Shown: positions 54,643 through 63,852, counted from the first letter of the stretch. The stretch: DNA of 64,000 nucleotides from Mesorhizobium onobrychidis (GCF_024707545.1 NZ_CP062229.1:5747501-5811500); one strand, 5' to 3'. Program-made: numbers and translations. The notes: generated by a model from the letters alone, not told the origin.

Positions 54643-55353
54643 TTGACGACGCACGCACATGTAGTTGTCTGCGATGACGAACCGGATATCCGCGACACGG
54701 TGGCGGAATATCTGGAGCATCATGGCTATGCCGTGACGACGGCCAACGCGGGGCCTGCCCTGCGTGAACTTATTAATAGCCAGCACGTCGATGTGGTCAT
54801 ATTGGATATCCGAATGCCAGGCGAGGATGGCCTCTCCCTGGCGCGATATCTACGAGAGCACTCAGACGTTGCCATTATCATGCTGACCGGATCGGCGGAA
54901 ATCGTCGACCGCGTTGTCGGATTGGAGATTGGCGCCGACGACTATGTCGCGAAGCCCGTGGACCTCCGGGAGCTGCTGGCGCGGGTGAAGGCCGTGCTGC
55001 GCAGGACGTCGGCGAGCGAACGAGCTGCGGAGAAAGCGAGTACTCCGGACCCTCACCAGATCCAGTTCGGCAAGTGCCGCTTCGACCCGGACGAACACAA
55101 ATTATACAACGCCGAGGGGGTCGAAATAGCGATCACCGCGATGGAGTTCCGGCTTCTGAAAGTATTCAGCGAACATCGCGGACGAGTGCTCAACCGCGAT
55201 CAACTGCTCGAACTCGCCCATGACCGCGGATGGGATCCCTTCGATCGTAGTGTCGACATTCGCGTTTCGCGCCTGCGGAAGAAAATCGAGGTCGATCCCT
55301 CCAAGCCGGAGGTGATCAGGACGATCCGCGGCATGGGCTACCTCTACTCCTGA
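54643..55353 (+). CDS. OmpR/PhoB-family response regulator
   Basis: The protein has 236 residues from TTG 54643 (no in-frame ATG fits before the conserved core). The receiver has acidic pocket Asp11-Asp12, phospho-acceptor Asp55 (L-D-I-R-M-P-G), Thr in M-L-T-G-S and the Lys of A-K-P-V-D. The winged-helix domain has F-R-L-L-K-V-F and V-D-I-R-V-S-R-L-R-K-K-I-E. It lies 69 bases after the hybrid kinase and is probably its partner, with the kinase's own receiver as an intermediate or a regulator of phosphate flow. Confidence 0.9.
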   Translation: MTTHAHVVVCDDEPDIRDTVAEYLEHHGYAVTTANAGPALRELINSQHVDVVILDIRMPGEDGLSLARYLREHSDVAIIMLTGSAEIVDRVVGLEIGADDYVAKPVDLRELLARVKAVLRRTSASERAAEKASTPDPHQIQFGKCRFDPDEHKLYNAEGVEIAITAMEFRLLKVFSEHRGRVLNRDQLLELAHDRGWDPFDRSVDIRVSRLRKKIEVDPSKPEVIRTIRGMGYLYS

Positions 55354-55613
55354 GCGCGCCGCACGGTGGACCAGCGCCTCATCCCTTGCGGTTGAGGTAT
55401 TGCTACTTTGTGGTCCCAGGCGGATGGCCCCGCTCGAACTTCTGAGTTTCGGGAATCCAGCTGCGTTGCCCTGGGCTTCCACTATTATCACCTGTGGGCG
55501 CTGAGGGGCGTGCAGGCCAAGCCGGCCTTCTCGGCACCTGGATTGTGTGCCGCAGCCGCCAGGCTTCGACACGTTTCCTGAGCCGACAACGACGCCGGCA
55601 CCTTGAGCGCGGA

Positions 55614-57323
55614 TCAGAGACGTTCGATGCCGAGAAAATCCGGCGCTCCCACCCACGCGGCCTTGAAGCGCGCATCCATCTCTTCGGCGTCCGCTGTCCT
55701 GCCGGTCCTGCGGAACACCTCGCGCAGGCCCCACAACGCCCAGGCGTTGTTCGGCGTCTGCTCCAGGACGTGCTCGAAGGCTGCCGCCGCCGGCTCGTGC
55801 TCGCCCATGGCGATGTAGACCGCGCCGAGGGTCTGTCGGACCGGATAATACCAGTACGCCGGTTCCATATAGGCAAGGCCGTCCTCGATCGCGACCGCTG
55901 CCTCAAGCTTATTGCGCGCTTCCCGCAGGTTGCCCTGGTGCTGGGCCATGCGGGCCTCCACGATCAGCGCGCTCAATTCCAGCAAATCCGGCGCCGGAAG
56001 TCCTCCCGCCGCCTCCGTGGAAAAATCGGTGTCGGCAGCGAGCTTGCGGATTGCGGCGGTCTCGGCGCGCGCCGCCTCGCTCGCACCCTTTGCGGCGAAG
56101 GCGACGCCCCGCGCATATCGCCAGGTTGCCTCGACATAAGGCAGGGCGTTTGCCGGCAGCGGCAGCGCGAGTATGACCTCGGGATCGCTGTACTGGGCGT
56201 GCGCGAAATAGGGAGCCGCCTTGATCGGCTGCAGCCCGGCCACCTTTCTGGCCATGGTGTCGGAGACCAGGGATTCGAGCTTTTTGGCCGCCTCGGCGAT
56301 TGCCTCGACGTCGCCCGCCATCTGTGCGGAAGTCAACAGGAAATGCAGGTTGTGTGGATAATAGCCGTCCGTGTAGACACCGGGCGTGCTCTCCGGCGCT
56401 ATGCCGACCCGCTCGAAATAGGCCTCGTCCGCTGCCACCGCCTCGCGGTTGATTTCCAGGCTGTCGATCCACCGGCCGACCTGGTGATAAATGTGCGCCG
56501 GCATGTGCACGATGTGTCCGGCGCCGGGCATGAGGGCGGCAAGCCGGTCGGCATGAGCTTCGGCCCTTTCCGGCGTCGTCGATGCTTCGACGGCATGGAT
56601 ATAGAGATGGATCGCACCGGCATGATCCGGTTTGCGCGCCAGCACCCGCTCCAACGAGGCCACAAGCTTGACCGTGTCCGGCTTTGGCGTTGCTCCGCCG
56701 TCAAGCCAGTAGTCCCAGGGCATCAGGTTCATAAGCGCGTCAGCGTAGAGCGTGGCGATCTCGTCGTCCTGCGGATGGCGGTCTGCCAGTTCCGCCATCG
56801 CCGAAGCATAGGCCTGGTTCAGGGCACCCTGATCGGCCGAAGTATCGGCGCTGTAGCGCTTGGAGAGCGCGGCGATAAGATCCTTTTCCCGGCTGGAGGC
56901 GAGGTGCGCTAGCTTGCGCGCCTGCGCGACAGCTTCGGCGGCGTTCGCGGCCGCCTCCTGACCCATGCCGGCGTTGATGTTGGGGCCGAGCACGTAGGCC
57001 TCGCCCCAGAAACACATGGCGCAGGTCGGGTCCAGCTTCTGCGCGGCCCTGAAAGCGCGCTGCGCTTCGGCGTGGTTGAACGCCCACGCCCAGCGTAGGC
57101 CCTGGTCGAAATAGGCCTGCGCCAGCGGGCTGGCGGTGGTGACAGGATAGGAATGGCTGCCGAGGTTTTCGAACAGCGGGACGCTTGTCGAATCCTCTCC
57201 AACCACCGCCGCCTTGGCCTGGCGGTGCGGAAGGCCCGAATCATGGGCATTGGCGGCGGGCACCGCCAAAAGGGCAGCCACGCTCGCACAGGCCAGTAGC
57301 GGGAGCCTAAATGAAAGCTTCAT
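55614..57323 (-). CDS. Exported TPR-repeat protein
   Basis: The protein has 569 residues with a clear signal peptide (M-K-L-S-F-R-L-P-L-L-A, cleaved after A-N-A-H). TPR-type helices recur along the chain (Q-A-Y-F-D-Q-G-L-R-W-A-W-A-F-N-H-A-E-A then L-D-P-T-C-A-M-C-F-W-G-E-A). The C-A-M-C pair could bind a metal or form a disulfide. The N-terminal region looks like a family of periplasmic TPR proteins of unknown function. It starts 4 bases after the DUF1127 gene stop, so the two are co-transcribed. Confidence 0.75.
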   Translation of the reverse strand: MKLSFRLPLLACASVAALLAVPAANAHDSGLPHRQAKAAVVGEDSTSVPLFENLGSHSYPVTTASPLAQAYFDQGLRWAWAFNHAEAQRAFRAAQKLDPTCAMCFWGEAYVLGPNINAGMGQEAAANAAEAVAQARKLAHLASSREKDLIAALSKRYSADTSADQGALNQAYASAMAELADRHPQDDEIATLYADALMNLMPWDYWLDGGATPKPDTVKLVASLERVLARKPDHAGAIHLYIHAVEASTTPERAEAHADRLAALMPGAGHIVHMPAHIYHQVGRWIDSLEINREAVAADEAYFERVGIAPESTPGVYTDGYYPHNLHFLLTSAQMAGDVEAIAEAAKKLESLVSDTMARKVAGLQPIKAAPYFAHAQYSDPEVILALPLPANALPYVEATWRYARGVAFAAKGASEAARAETAAIRKLAADTDFSTEAAGGLPAPDLLELSALIVEARMAQHQGNLREARNKLEAAVAIEDGLAYMEPAYWYYPVRQTLGAVYIAMGEHEPAAAAFEHVLEQTPNNAWALWGLREVFRRTGRTADAEEMDARFKAAWVGAPDFLGIERL

Positions 57324-57327
57324 GGTT

Positions 57328-57504
57328 TCAGCCCGCCTTGTCTTCTTGGCCGCGCTTCAAGCCGCGGACCACCAAACCAATCTCTGACCGGCTAATCCCG
57401 ATGTCCCTCAGGAAGGCATCGTCCATTGCCGCAAGGGTCCGTTCCGCCATACGGTGAACCCGGTAGTCCCGGAAAGAGCGGTAAGCTGCTCGCATTATCG
57501 ACAT
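57328..57504 (-). CDS. DUF1127 (YjiS-like) small protein
   Basis: A 58-residue protein: M-S-I-M-R-A-A-Y-R-S-F-R-D-Y-R-V, then M-D-D-A-F-L-R-D-I-G-I-S-R-S-E-I-G, which is the DUF1127 core (Leu-x-Asp-Ile-Gly-Ile-x-Arg-x-Asp/Glu-Ile). It is Arg-rich and probably binds RNA or phosphate-type ligands, as described for related small proteins in other rhizobia. GGAGTG is a weak ribosome site. It lies upstream of the TPR gene with a 4-base gap, behind the 51-bp element. Confidence 0.8.
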   Translation of the reverse strand: MSIMRAAYRSFRDYRVHRMAERTLAAMDDAFLRDIGISRSEIGLVVRGLKRGQEDKAG

Positions 57505-57565
57505 TGCAACACTCCATGATTAGCGCCGCGGGATGCAGCGTTGCCATTGCATTTAAACCATCCCT

Positions 57566-57616
57566 GTTTCAGGCGTTTTTCCGCGCCGAACGCGAAGTGT
57601 TTCGTTTGTTTCAGCG
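57566..57616 (-). promoter_or_regulatory. 51-bp two-block element, copy B
   Basis: The block GTTTCAGGCGTTTTTC (57566-57581) and GTGTTTCGTTTGTTTCAGCG (57597-57616) are separated by 15 bases unlike copy A's spacer. The element lies 62 bp from the DUF1127 ATG (57504) on the coding strand and is the best candidate for its promoter or regulator site. Confidence 0.55.
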
Positions 57617-57837
57617 CCGGGGAGCGCTTCCCGCGCGGTGCGAATTCCGAGCTCCCAGAGTCGCGGGAAACCGCCTTCTTTCCTGGGGCTGATTGGTGAA
57701 ACCGGCGTCCGCGATCAGCCACGCTGGCTCGCGCGTCAGATGGCAGCACCGGGACACCGGTCCAATCGCCGGTTATCTGCCGCCTCGCTAATGTTAGAGT
57801 AGCCATGACATTAGCCGTAATCGATCGTCTGTGGTCA

Positions 57838-57869
57838 GGCCCGACGAGGGGGCCCCTCTTGGTCGGGCC
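57838..57869. terminator. Strong GC-rich hairpin
   Basis: GGCCCGAC (57838-57845) pairs with GTCGGGCC (57862-57869), and inside it GAGGGG pairs with CCCCTC. There is no T-run on either side, so this could be a factor-dependent terminator, an mRNA end structure for the acid phosphatase transcript on the minus strand, or a repeat. The evidence is structural only. Confidence 0.4.
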
Positions 57870-58061
57870 GATATGCGGCTGTCAAATCTTCGATCGCCTG
57901 GGCTGACATCGGCACGTTGCCGTACCCGGAGATAAATATGATCGGCATGTCTGCCCGCCCGACAGCCGTCGTTCGTTCGTTGCTGCTCAAGCTAAACAAC
58001 GGGTCACGGCCTGCCGTTGGGCGGCAAGGGCCCTAGCGTTCGGGTTTTGCCGTACACGCCG

Positions 58062-58805
58062 TCAGCGAACCCTGTAGAACGGATTCGGCAGCAGGAACAG
58101 CTTCTCGGCATGCCCCCCGAACAGGTCCGATGGCTGGTCACCGACATTGGCAATGATCGTGTAGCCGGCCTTTTCGATTTCGGCTCTTATGGGTGCCTTG
58201 AAATCTGCGGCGGAACCATATTTGGCTCCAGGCTGGACCATGTAAAGTTGCTCATAGCCGGCATAGCCCGCCGATTGCAGGTTCTGTTCGGTCGCCCGAC
58301 GCTGGTCCTCCGGACGTCCGGTGATGAAGAATACTGCGACTTTCGCCGTTCGCGCCTGCCGGAAGACCTCCAGCACAGGGTCGATGGCCGGATCCTTCGC
58401 GAGCTGGTCCCAGGCGGCCCAGCCACAGGGACCGTCGATTGCGATGTCGCAGGCGCCGCCGATCGGGCGGCCGAAGTTGTCACGTGTGATCACTTCCCAG
58501 TTGGCCAAAGCCGTCTCGTCGATATCGAGCACCAGTGCGGGGCGAGGCACCTCCGTTGCGCGCTTGACGACCCAATCGCCTGCCTGCTTCGCCACTGCGG
58601 CAAGGTCGCGATCATAGTCGCCGGAATCATGATAATTGGCGGCCGCCAGCATCGCGTCGCCGACATTGGCTGGCTGGGACGGGCTTGTGAGAAGGAGCGA
58701 GCCGTCGGCACGCGCCGACACAGGCACATTTGTGCCAGTCATCAGCACGATTGCTCCAACGGCCGCACCACGCGCAATTCTATTCCAACTAATCGTCTGC
58801 ATCAT
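58062..58805 (-). CDS. HAD-type acid phosphatase (class B / lipoprotein e(P4)-like)
   Basis: The protein has 247 residues from ATG 58805 (58802 also possible); the upstream frame to 59072 lacks a ribosome site. A signal peptide (R-I-A-R-G-A-A-V-G-A-I-V-L-M, cleavage near S-A-R-A) indicates export. The HAD nucleophile motif D-I-D-E-T is at 94-98, later F-F-I-T-G-R-P-E and the conserved D-Q-P-S-D-L segment. It would hydrolyse phosphomonoesters in the periplasm. It stands alone. Confidence 0.85.
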   Translation of the reverse strand: MMQTISWNRIARGAAVGAIVLMTGTNVPVSARADGSLLLTSPSQPANVGDAMLAAANYHDSGDYDRDLAAVAKQAGDWVVKRATEVPRPALVLDIDETALANWEVITRDNFGRPIGGACDIAIDGPCGWAAWDQLAKDPAIDPVLEVFRQARTAKVAVFFITGRPEDQRRATEQNLQSAGYAGYEQLYMVQPGAKYGSAADFKAPIRAEIEKAGYTIIANVGDQPSDLFGGHAEKLFLLPNPFYRVR

Positions 58806-60068
58806 GAGACCTTGCGGTCGCGACAAGTCCTCTGTCAAGCGAGGCAAGGCACAGGTCTCGAAACTGCGGCGCTGAATTAGAGGATTCCAAAACAGACGCC
58901 GAATGTTTCTATGAGTTGCTGCAAGGTGCAGGATTTCCGCCATTGCTGCACAAATTAGCGCTTGCACAAACCAACGCACGTCCGGAATGCGCCAACTGCC
59001 GACGCTCAGCGCCGAGACAATGGACTTCCTATTTTGGGCCGTCTTCTGCCTGTCCGATTTCGAGCACAGCAAATGGCTATGCTGACGTTGGGACGAACGA
59101 TCGTCGATGTCGGCAAGTGCCCCAATAGCGGTCTTTCGGAGTGCTTGAGGTGAACGCTAGAAGTTGACCTCGCAAGACTACCACCAACGCTCTTGAAGAC
59201 AGGTTCGGGGTAGCGACGGCGAGAAGGTTAAGACCCGCTCCGAAGAGGTGCTCGCAATGGATGCTCCGACTGGACCCCACACGCTCGTGGGCGTGCCGGA
59301 GAACGTTGGATGGCGCGATATTCCGCGAAATGACTGCCCAATCTCCGCCGATTGCCGTTCAGCCGACGCACCGAGCCGTCAAGGACGCGATCGTCCGAAT
59401 GGCGAGGGTTCGCAGCTTTGGCGCGTTGCCGTTCAACGGGCACCGCGGTGGAACGATCGCGGTGCCGTAGTCTGTACCCGCACAACACCTAGCAGTTCGC
59501 CTCAGTCTGCGGATCGCACGCCTTGCTTTCTTGCAAGGACGCGTTTCATTTTGGCCTTCCTCCGAAACAGATCGCCCTTCCTCTTGGAAACTCGCCGGCT
59601 GTCGGATTGTTCCACTTGCTGGTGTTGCCCGCATCTGCTCACACACCGGCTTGGCATCACACGATGGTACGCCACCCCTATCAGCGCAAACAGCACACAT
59701 CGGCGCATTGCTGCTGGGCAGCTCGGGCCGAAAGCAGTCAGCCCGCTTCTGGGGATATAGCCACGAAAAGCGGCCATTCGGGTACGGAGCGGACGGCATG
59801 AATCCCTAGATCCAGTCCGAGACGGCTGCGATCCGCTTTCCGTCGAGACGATCTCGACATCGAGCGCAGGGTCCGGACCCACAGGATGGGATTCCAAGGC
59901 AGCCGTTATAGGGCCGCCAGTCGATCTTCGGCCGCAGCAGATCGCCGCAGCCGGGCCAATCGATCGCAACGGTCGAGAAGCGCGCGGCGAGCCCTCCAAG
60001 TCTCCTTTTGGTCAACACTTCCGGTTCCTGAACGGGAACATTGCGCCAGCAGCTGCCTCACCCGGGGG
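58806..60068. other. Long stretch without a supported gene
   Basis: About 1260 bases contain many short frames on both strands with no recognisable motif; the longest (minus strand, 59502-59999) has no family signature and Cys/Arg-rich composition typical of shadow frames. A minus-strand ATG near 59556 has a good AGGAAGG site but ends after 15 codons (M-K-R-V-L-A-R-K-Q). It looks like decayed sequence. Confidence 0.45.
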
Positions 60069-60974
60069 CTATAAATAGTCGCGGACAAACATGCCCGCGC
60101 TGTGAAGAGCGCGCCAACCGGCACTCAATCCTGCATTCCAAACCGGCCAGGCGTGAATCATATGCGGCCAAATTTCGAGACGTACCTTGACGTCAGCCGC
60201 GCCAGCGGCTGCAGCGAGCCGAGTTGCGTCCGACAACAGCGTCTCGGCCGAACCGACTTGTATCAGCATTGGGGGAAATCCGCTCAGATCGGCGAACAAC
60301 GGCGAGATCAGGGGATCGCGCCGGCCAACGACATGGGAGGCATAGGCGGTCGCCAGTTCCTCCAAATACGCCCGGTGGATGATAGGGTCGATCGCGTCCT
60401 TAGTTGATAGTGTCGCGCCGGACATCGAAAGGTCCGTCCAGGGGGAAACCAGCCAAAGACATCGCGGCAACCGCTCCCCTGCCGCGCACAATATACCAAC
60501 CAAGCACAGGGTGAGGTTGCCGCCCGCACTGTCTCCGCCAACCACGATGCGATCCGACGCGATCCCTTGCCGGCTCAGAAAGCGCCATGCGGTGAGTGCG
60601 TCTTCATGTTGCGCAGGGAAAGGATGTTCCGGCGCGCGTCGATAGTCGATCGCGAGGGTGCGCATTCCCATTGCTCGACCTGCCTCGGTCACCATTCGAC
60701 GATGACTTTTGAGAGAGCCGGAGCAGTAGCCACCACCGTGGAAAAAGAGCAGAACCTTATCCCTGTCACTCTCAGGCGCTAGGGACCACTCGCCCTCGAG
60801 GCCATCGAAAACCACATCCTCGCATCGGATGTCGTCCGCAATCGGCCACACCGAACCAACCTCATCGAGCCGTGCCCGGCGTTCGTCCCAGCCCACCGGT
60901 CGTGGCTTTGACGTCAACAACCTGCGGACGGCGTTGATCTCCGTCAGATCGAGGTGTTCATCCACATCGCTCAT
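60069..60974 (-). CDS. HSL-family alpha/beta hydrolase (esterase)
   Basis: The protein has 301 residues. The oxyanion motif H-G-G-G-Y is at 79-83 and the nucleophile Ser149 lies in G-G-D-S-A-G-G-N, both typical of the hormone-sensitive-lipase group. A late Asp and the His of A-W-P-V-W-type end complete the triad. No signal peptide. A short-chain ester or lactone substrate is likely but not identified. It stands between the empty stretch and the SDR remnant. Confidence 0.9.
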   Translation of the reverse strand: MSDVDEHLDLTEINAVRRLLTSKPRPVGWDERRARLDEVGSVWPIADDIRCEDVVFDGLEGEWSLAPESDRDKVLLFFHGGGYCSGSLKSHRRMVTEAGRAMGMRTLAIDYRRAPEHPFPAQHEDALTAWRFLSRQGIASDRIVVGGDSAGGNLTLCLVGILCAAGERLPRCLWLVSPWTDLSMSGATLSTKDAIDPIIHRAYLEELATAYASHVVGRRDPLISPLFADLSGFPPMLIQVGSAETLLSDATRLAAAAGAADVKVRLEIWPHMIHAWPVWNAGLSAGWRALHSAGMFVRDYL

Positions 60975-61217
60975 TTTGCTTCCCTAGCCCCATCAAGCAT
61001 AGAAAACCGGCGGACAGCAGCAGCCACATGTCATCCATAAAGCGCAATGCCAGCGCTGGGAGTTTTTCGTTACAATTGCGGCATGGCGAATACACGGGAC
61101 GACAGGTCGCCCGCAAACCCGCTCGTCATCTTTTAGCACTGACCCACCCCCCGCACATGGTCGAATATTCCATCTGCTATTTGGCCGCTTCGGGTTCGTT
61201 CTACGACCCCTTATCGG

Positions 61218-61450
61218 ACCAAGATCATCCTCGTTACTGGCGCCTGCAGCGGGCTCGGGCGCAACACCGCACTCAGCATCGGACGCCGCGGCGGTGACGT
61301 GTTCTCACCTACCATAGCCGGAGCGAGGACGCTTGGGCCGTCGTCGCGGAGACAGGCAACGGGTTGCAGGGCGGGAGCGTCTGCTCCTTAGAGCGGACCT
61401 GCTGTCTCGGCCAGCGCATCTGCCTGGTGAACATCTGCCTCCGATGATGC
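61218..61450 (+). pseudogene. Remnant of an SDR oxidoreductase
   Basis: A frame beginning T-K-I-I-L-V-T-G-A-C-S-G-L-G-R-N-T-A-L carries the T-G-x-x-x-G-x-G cofactor motif of SDRs, then shifts frame near 61300 into a Y-H-S-R-S-E-D-A segment that continues the usual SDR order. It ends at a stop before any catalytic Tyr/Lys, and nothing recognisable precedes it. Only about 75 residues of the family survive. Confidence 0.6.
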
Positions 61451-61516
61451 ATCGAGACCAACAGGCGCACGGATCAAGCCGACGAATTCTCATTGAGCGG
61501 AACGGATAGGGCGGGC

Positions 61517-63424
61517 TTAAGACGGATCGCAGTAGTTCAGGCGCAAACACAGCGTCCCACAGCCGTCACTTTTCGGAATCACTGCGCGTCGCCACCGCGT
61601 CCTTGACGGCATTGGCAAGGTTGGCGAGGATTCTCCATTCCTGCTTGAGACCTTCGAGCGTCGCCTCAAAAGAACGAGTGCGGGTAGCTCTGGCACCGGC
61701 ATGGCTTGCGACAGCCTGCGAATAGAGATCGACGGTCTGCTGCGCGGTCGAGGATCGTGAATAGAGGCCGCGGTCTGTCTGGCTTCTTCTTGCAATGCCG
61801 CTCGGCCCGGCGCAGTGATCGCGCGGACTCTGGCGAGAGCCTTGGAGAATTGGCCTGGGGACGCATCGGCTGACAGGAGATAGCCGTTCTTTGCGTTGCG
61901 TACCACCTCACGCACTCCAGGTTCATTAAGCCCAACGACGGGAACGCCGGTCGCCATCGCCTCGACAAGCACAAGACCTTGGGTTTCGGAACGCGACGAG
62001 AAAGCGAAGACGTCCATGGCGGCATAGACGTCGGCCAGTTCGGCGCCTTCGACCACGCCTAGCAGATGGCATCTGCCCTGAAGACCCGCCTCGTCCAGCA
62101 TTCGGCGCATTTCGGACGCCGACGCACCGTCGCCGGCGGCAACAAAATGCGCGCGCTCATTTTGCGAAAGAAACAGGCAAACTGCTTCGGTGAGGTAAGT
62201 CAGGTTCTTCTCCGGCGCCAGCCGGCCTACGTGCCCGACGATGAAATCGGTTTCCGCTAGTCGCAACCGGCTCCGCAATCTCAGCCGATCTCCTTCGGCG
62301 AACCTGGCCAAGTCGATCCCGGTCGGGATTATGGTGATCGGTTTGGTGACATCGTGGTGGCGCAAGAGGTCGGCAATGCTGCGAGTTGGGGCGATGATAT
62401 GCTCGCACAAATCACAGTAGCCAGCCGCGAGGCTGAGCACGAGCCGTTGGAGGACCGGTGCATCCTGCGCAACGTAGTTGTTTAGTCCCGGCATTTGATG
62501 GGTGGGATCGAGTCGGAACCGTTCGGGCTCTTTTGCCCAGATTTTGCAGATGAATTCGTGGGGCGTGAGGCCCTTGAGGGTCTTAAGCCGGCGCGCGAAA
62601 TTGTAAGCTAAGATGAAGTCGGCGAGATGCCGACGCAGTTGCTCGTGATCGTCATAGTGGAAGCGCTTGACGGTGGCGTCCTTGATGGTCCGATTCATCC
62701 GCTCGACCTGGCCGTTCGTCCAGGGATGGTTGATCTTTGTGAGCCGGTGCTCGATGCCATGTTCGTCGCAGATGCCGTCGAAGATGTGCTGAAGGGCATG
62801 CCGGTCGCAGGTCCGGTTGGCGAACTGAATGCCGTTGTCGGTCAGAATGGTATGGATGGCATAGGGCACGGTCGCGATCAGGTTGCGAAGGAATTGGGCC
62901 ACCGCCATCTTGCCCGCCGTCGGGTGCAATTCCGCATAGGCGAATTTCGACGTCCGATCGATGGCCAAGAAAAGGCGCAGCTTGCCCTCGGCGGTCTGCA
63001 CCTCGGCGAGGTCGATATGGAAATAGCCGAGCGGATAGGCGTTGAACTTCTTCCTGGCCGGCTTGTCGGCGTCCACCTGCGGCAGCCGCGAAATGCCATG
63101 GCGCTGAAGGCAGCGATGCAACGACGAGCGCGTCAGATGCGGGATCGAGGGCTGTAGGGCATAGAGACAATCATCCAGCGCCAGCAACGTGTGCTTGCGA
63201 AAGGCGACGATCACCGCTTCCTCTTCGAGCGACAGCACTGTCGATCTTGGTTTCTTCGGGCCGGTGGGAAGATCGGCGGTCGAGATCCGGTTCCTCCACT
63301 TTCTAACTGTCTTCTGATCGATGCCGTAGCGCTTGGCCAGCGCTCTCAGGCTCTCTTGACTATGCTGTATCGCTCGACGGACTGCCTCTGTCGTCGTGGC
63401 GCGGCGGTGTAGAACCTGTCCCAT
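61517..63424 (-). CDS. Stop-less IS481 transposase reading in frame into a disrupted glycosyltransferase
   Basis: A 635-codon frame. Residues 1-315 match the copy 1 transposase, with the same catalytic Asp138, Asp196 and Glu241. At the IS end the target duplication supplies ACTACG rather than CTAG, so no stop occurs. Translation continues into the C-terminal half of a GT4 glycosyltransferase (V-G-H-V-G-R-L-A-P-E-K-N and E-T-Q-G-L-V-L-V-E-A-M-A-T-G). The last 70 or so residues are out of the ancestral frame. A chimeric protein could be made; function of the fused half is unlikely. Confidence 0.75.
   Translation of the reverse strand: MGQVLHRRATTTEAVRRAIQHSQESLRALAKRYGIDQKTVRKWRNRISTADLPTGPKKPRSTVLSLEEEAVIVAFRKHTLLALDDCLYALQPSIPHLTRSSLHRCLQRHGISRLPQVDADKPARKKFNAYPLGYFHIDLAEVQTAEGKLRLFLAIDRTSKFAYAELHPTAGKMAVAQFLRNLIATVPYAIHTILTDNGIQFANRTCDRHALQHIFDGICDEHGIEHRLTKINHPWTNGQVERMNRTIKDATVKRFHYDDHEQLRRHLADFILAYNFARRLKTLKGLTPHEFICKIWAKEPERFRLDPTHQMPGLNNYVAQDAPVLQRLVLSLAAGYCDLCEHIIAPTRSIADLLRHHDVTKPITIIPTGIDLARFAEGDRLRLRSRLRLAETDFIVGHVGRLAPEKNLTYLTEAVCLFLSQNERAHFVAAGDGASASEMRRMLDEAGLQGRCHLLGVVEGAELADVYAAMDVFAFSSRSETQGLVLVEAMATGVPVVGLNEPGVREVVRNAKNGYLLSADASPGQFSKALARVRAITAPGRAALQEEARQTAASIHDPRPRSRPSISIRRLSQAMPVPELPALVLLRRRSKVSSRNGESSPTLPMPSRTRWRRAVIPKSDGCGTLCLRLNYCDPS
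62473..62478. repeat. Target-site duplication of IS copy 2 (right side of pair 63481-63486)
   Basis: CGTAGT here and again at 63481-63486, on either side of the IS; a perfect 6-bp direct repeat. Confidence 0.8.
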
Positions 63425-63480
63425 AGCGCATCCTTTGATTCGGACGGCAATGATGCGCCATTAAAGTCCGGGATCAAACA
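62479..63480 (-). mobile_element. IS481-family insertion sequence, copy 2
   Basis: A 1002-bp element in opposite orientation to copy 1, with the same terminal sequences and apparently identical coding sequence. Flanked by perfect CGTAGT duplications. It sits inside a glycosyltransferase gene. The intact duplications on both copies show that no inversion between the two elements has been fixed. Confidence 0.92.
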
Positions 63481-63852
63481 CGTAGTGGCCGTAGAGTTCG
63501 TAGCGGGTGTGATAGGTAAATATCGTCGGCAACGCTCGCGAAGCCGCGATGCGAAGGGCGGTATCGCCGAGAAGAAACGGGTGGTGCGAATGGACGATAT
63601 CCGGTTCGAAGGCGTTCAGTGTTTTCTCGAGGGAACGGGTGAACGGGATCGGCACGGAAAAATCGCTCCCGTTAAAATTCTGGATCGCAGGAACGCGCAG
63701 GATGTCGCTTTCTGATCGCGCTGCTTCCGTATAGTCCCGCGCGACGATCAGGACTGCATGTCCCAACGCACGCAGCACCTCCGACAACGACGCAACGCTG
63801 TGTGCAACCCCGCCGACATGTGGGGTGAATGTGTTGGTAAACATCACGATGT

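Larger units (their letters stand above)
57505..58061. other. Upstream region of the DUF1127 gene, no other gene seen
   Basis: This 557-base stretch carries the 51-bp two-block element (57566-57616) and a long GC-rich hairpin (57838-57869). Frames on either strand show no family motif. Confidence 0.5.

Noticed and set aside
59502..59999. 165-codon minus-strand frame in the empty region
   Set aside because: Cys/Arg/Ser-rich, no recognisable domain and overlapped by equally long frames on the other strand.
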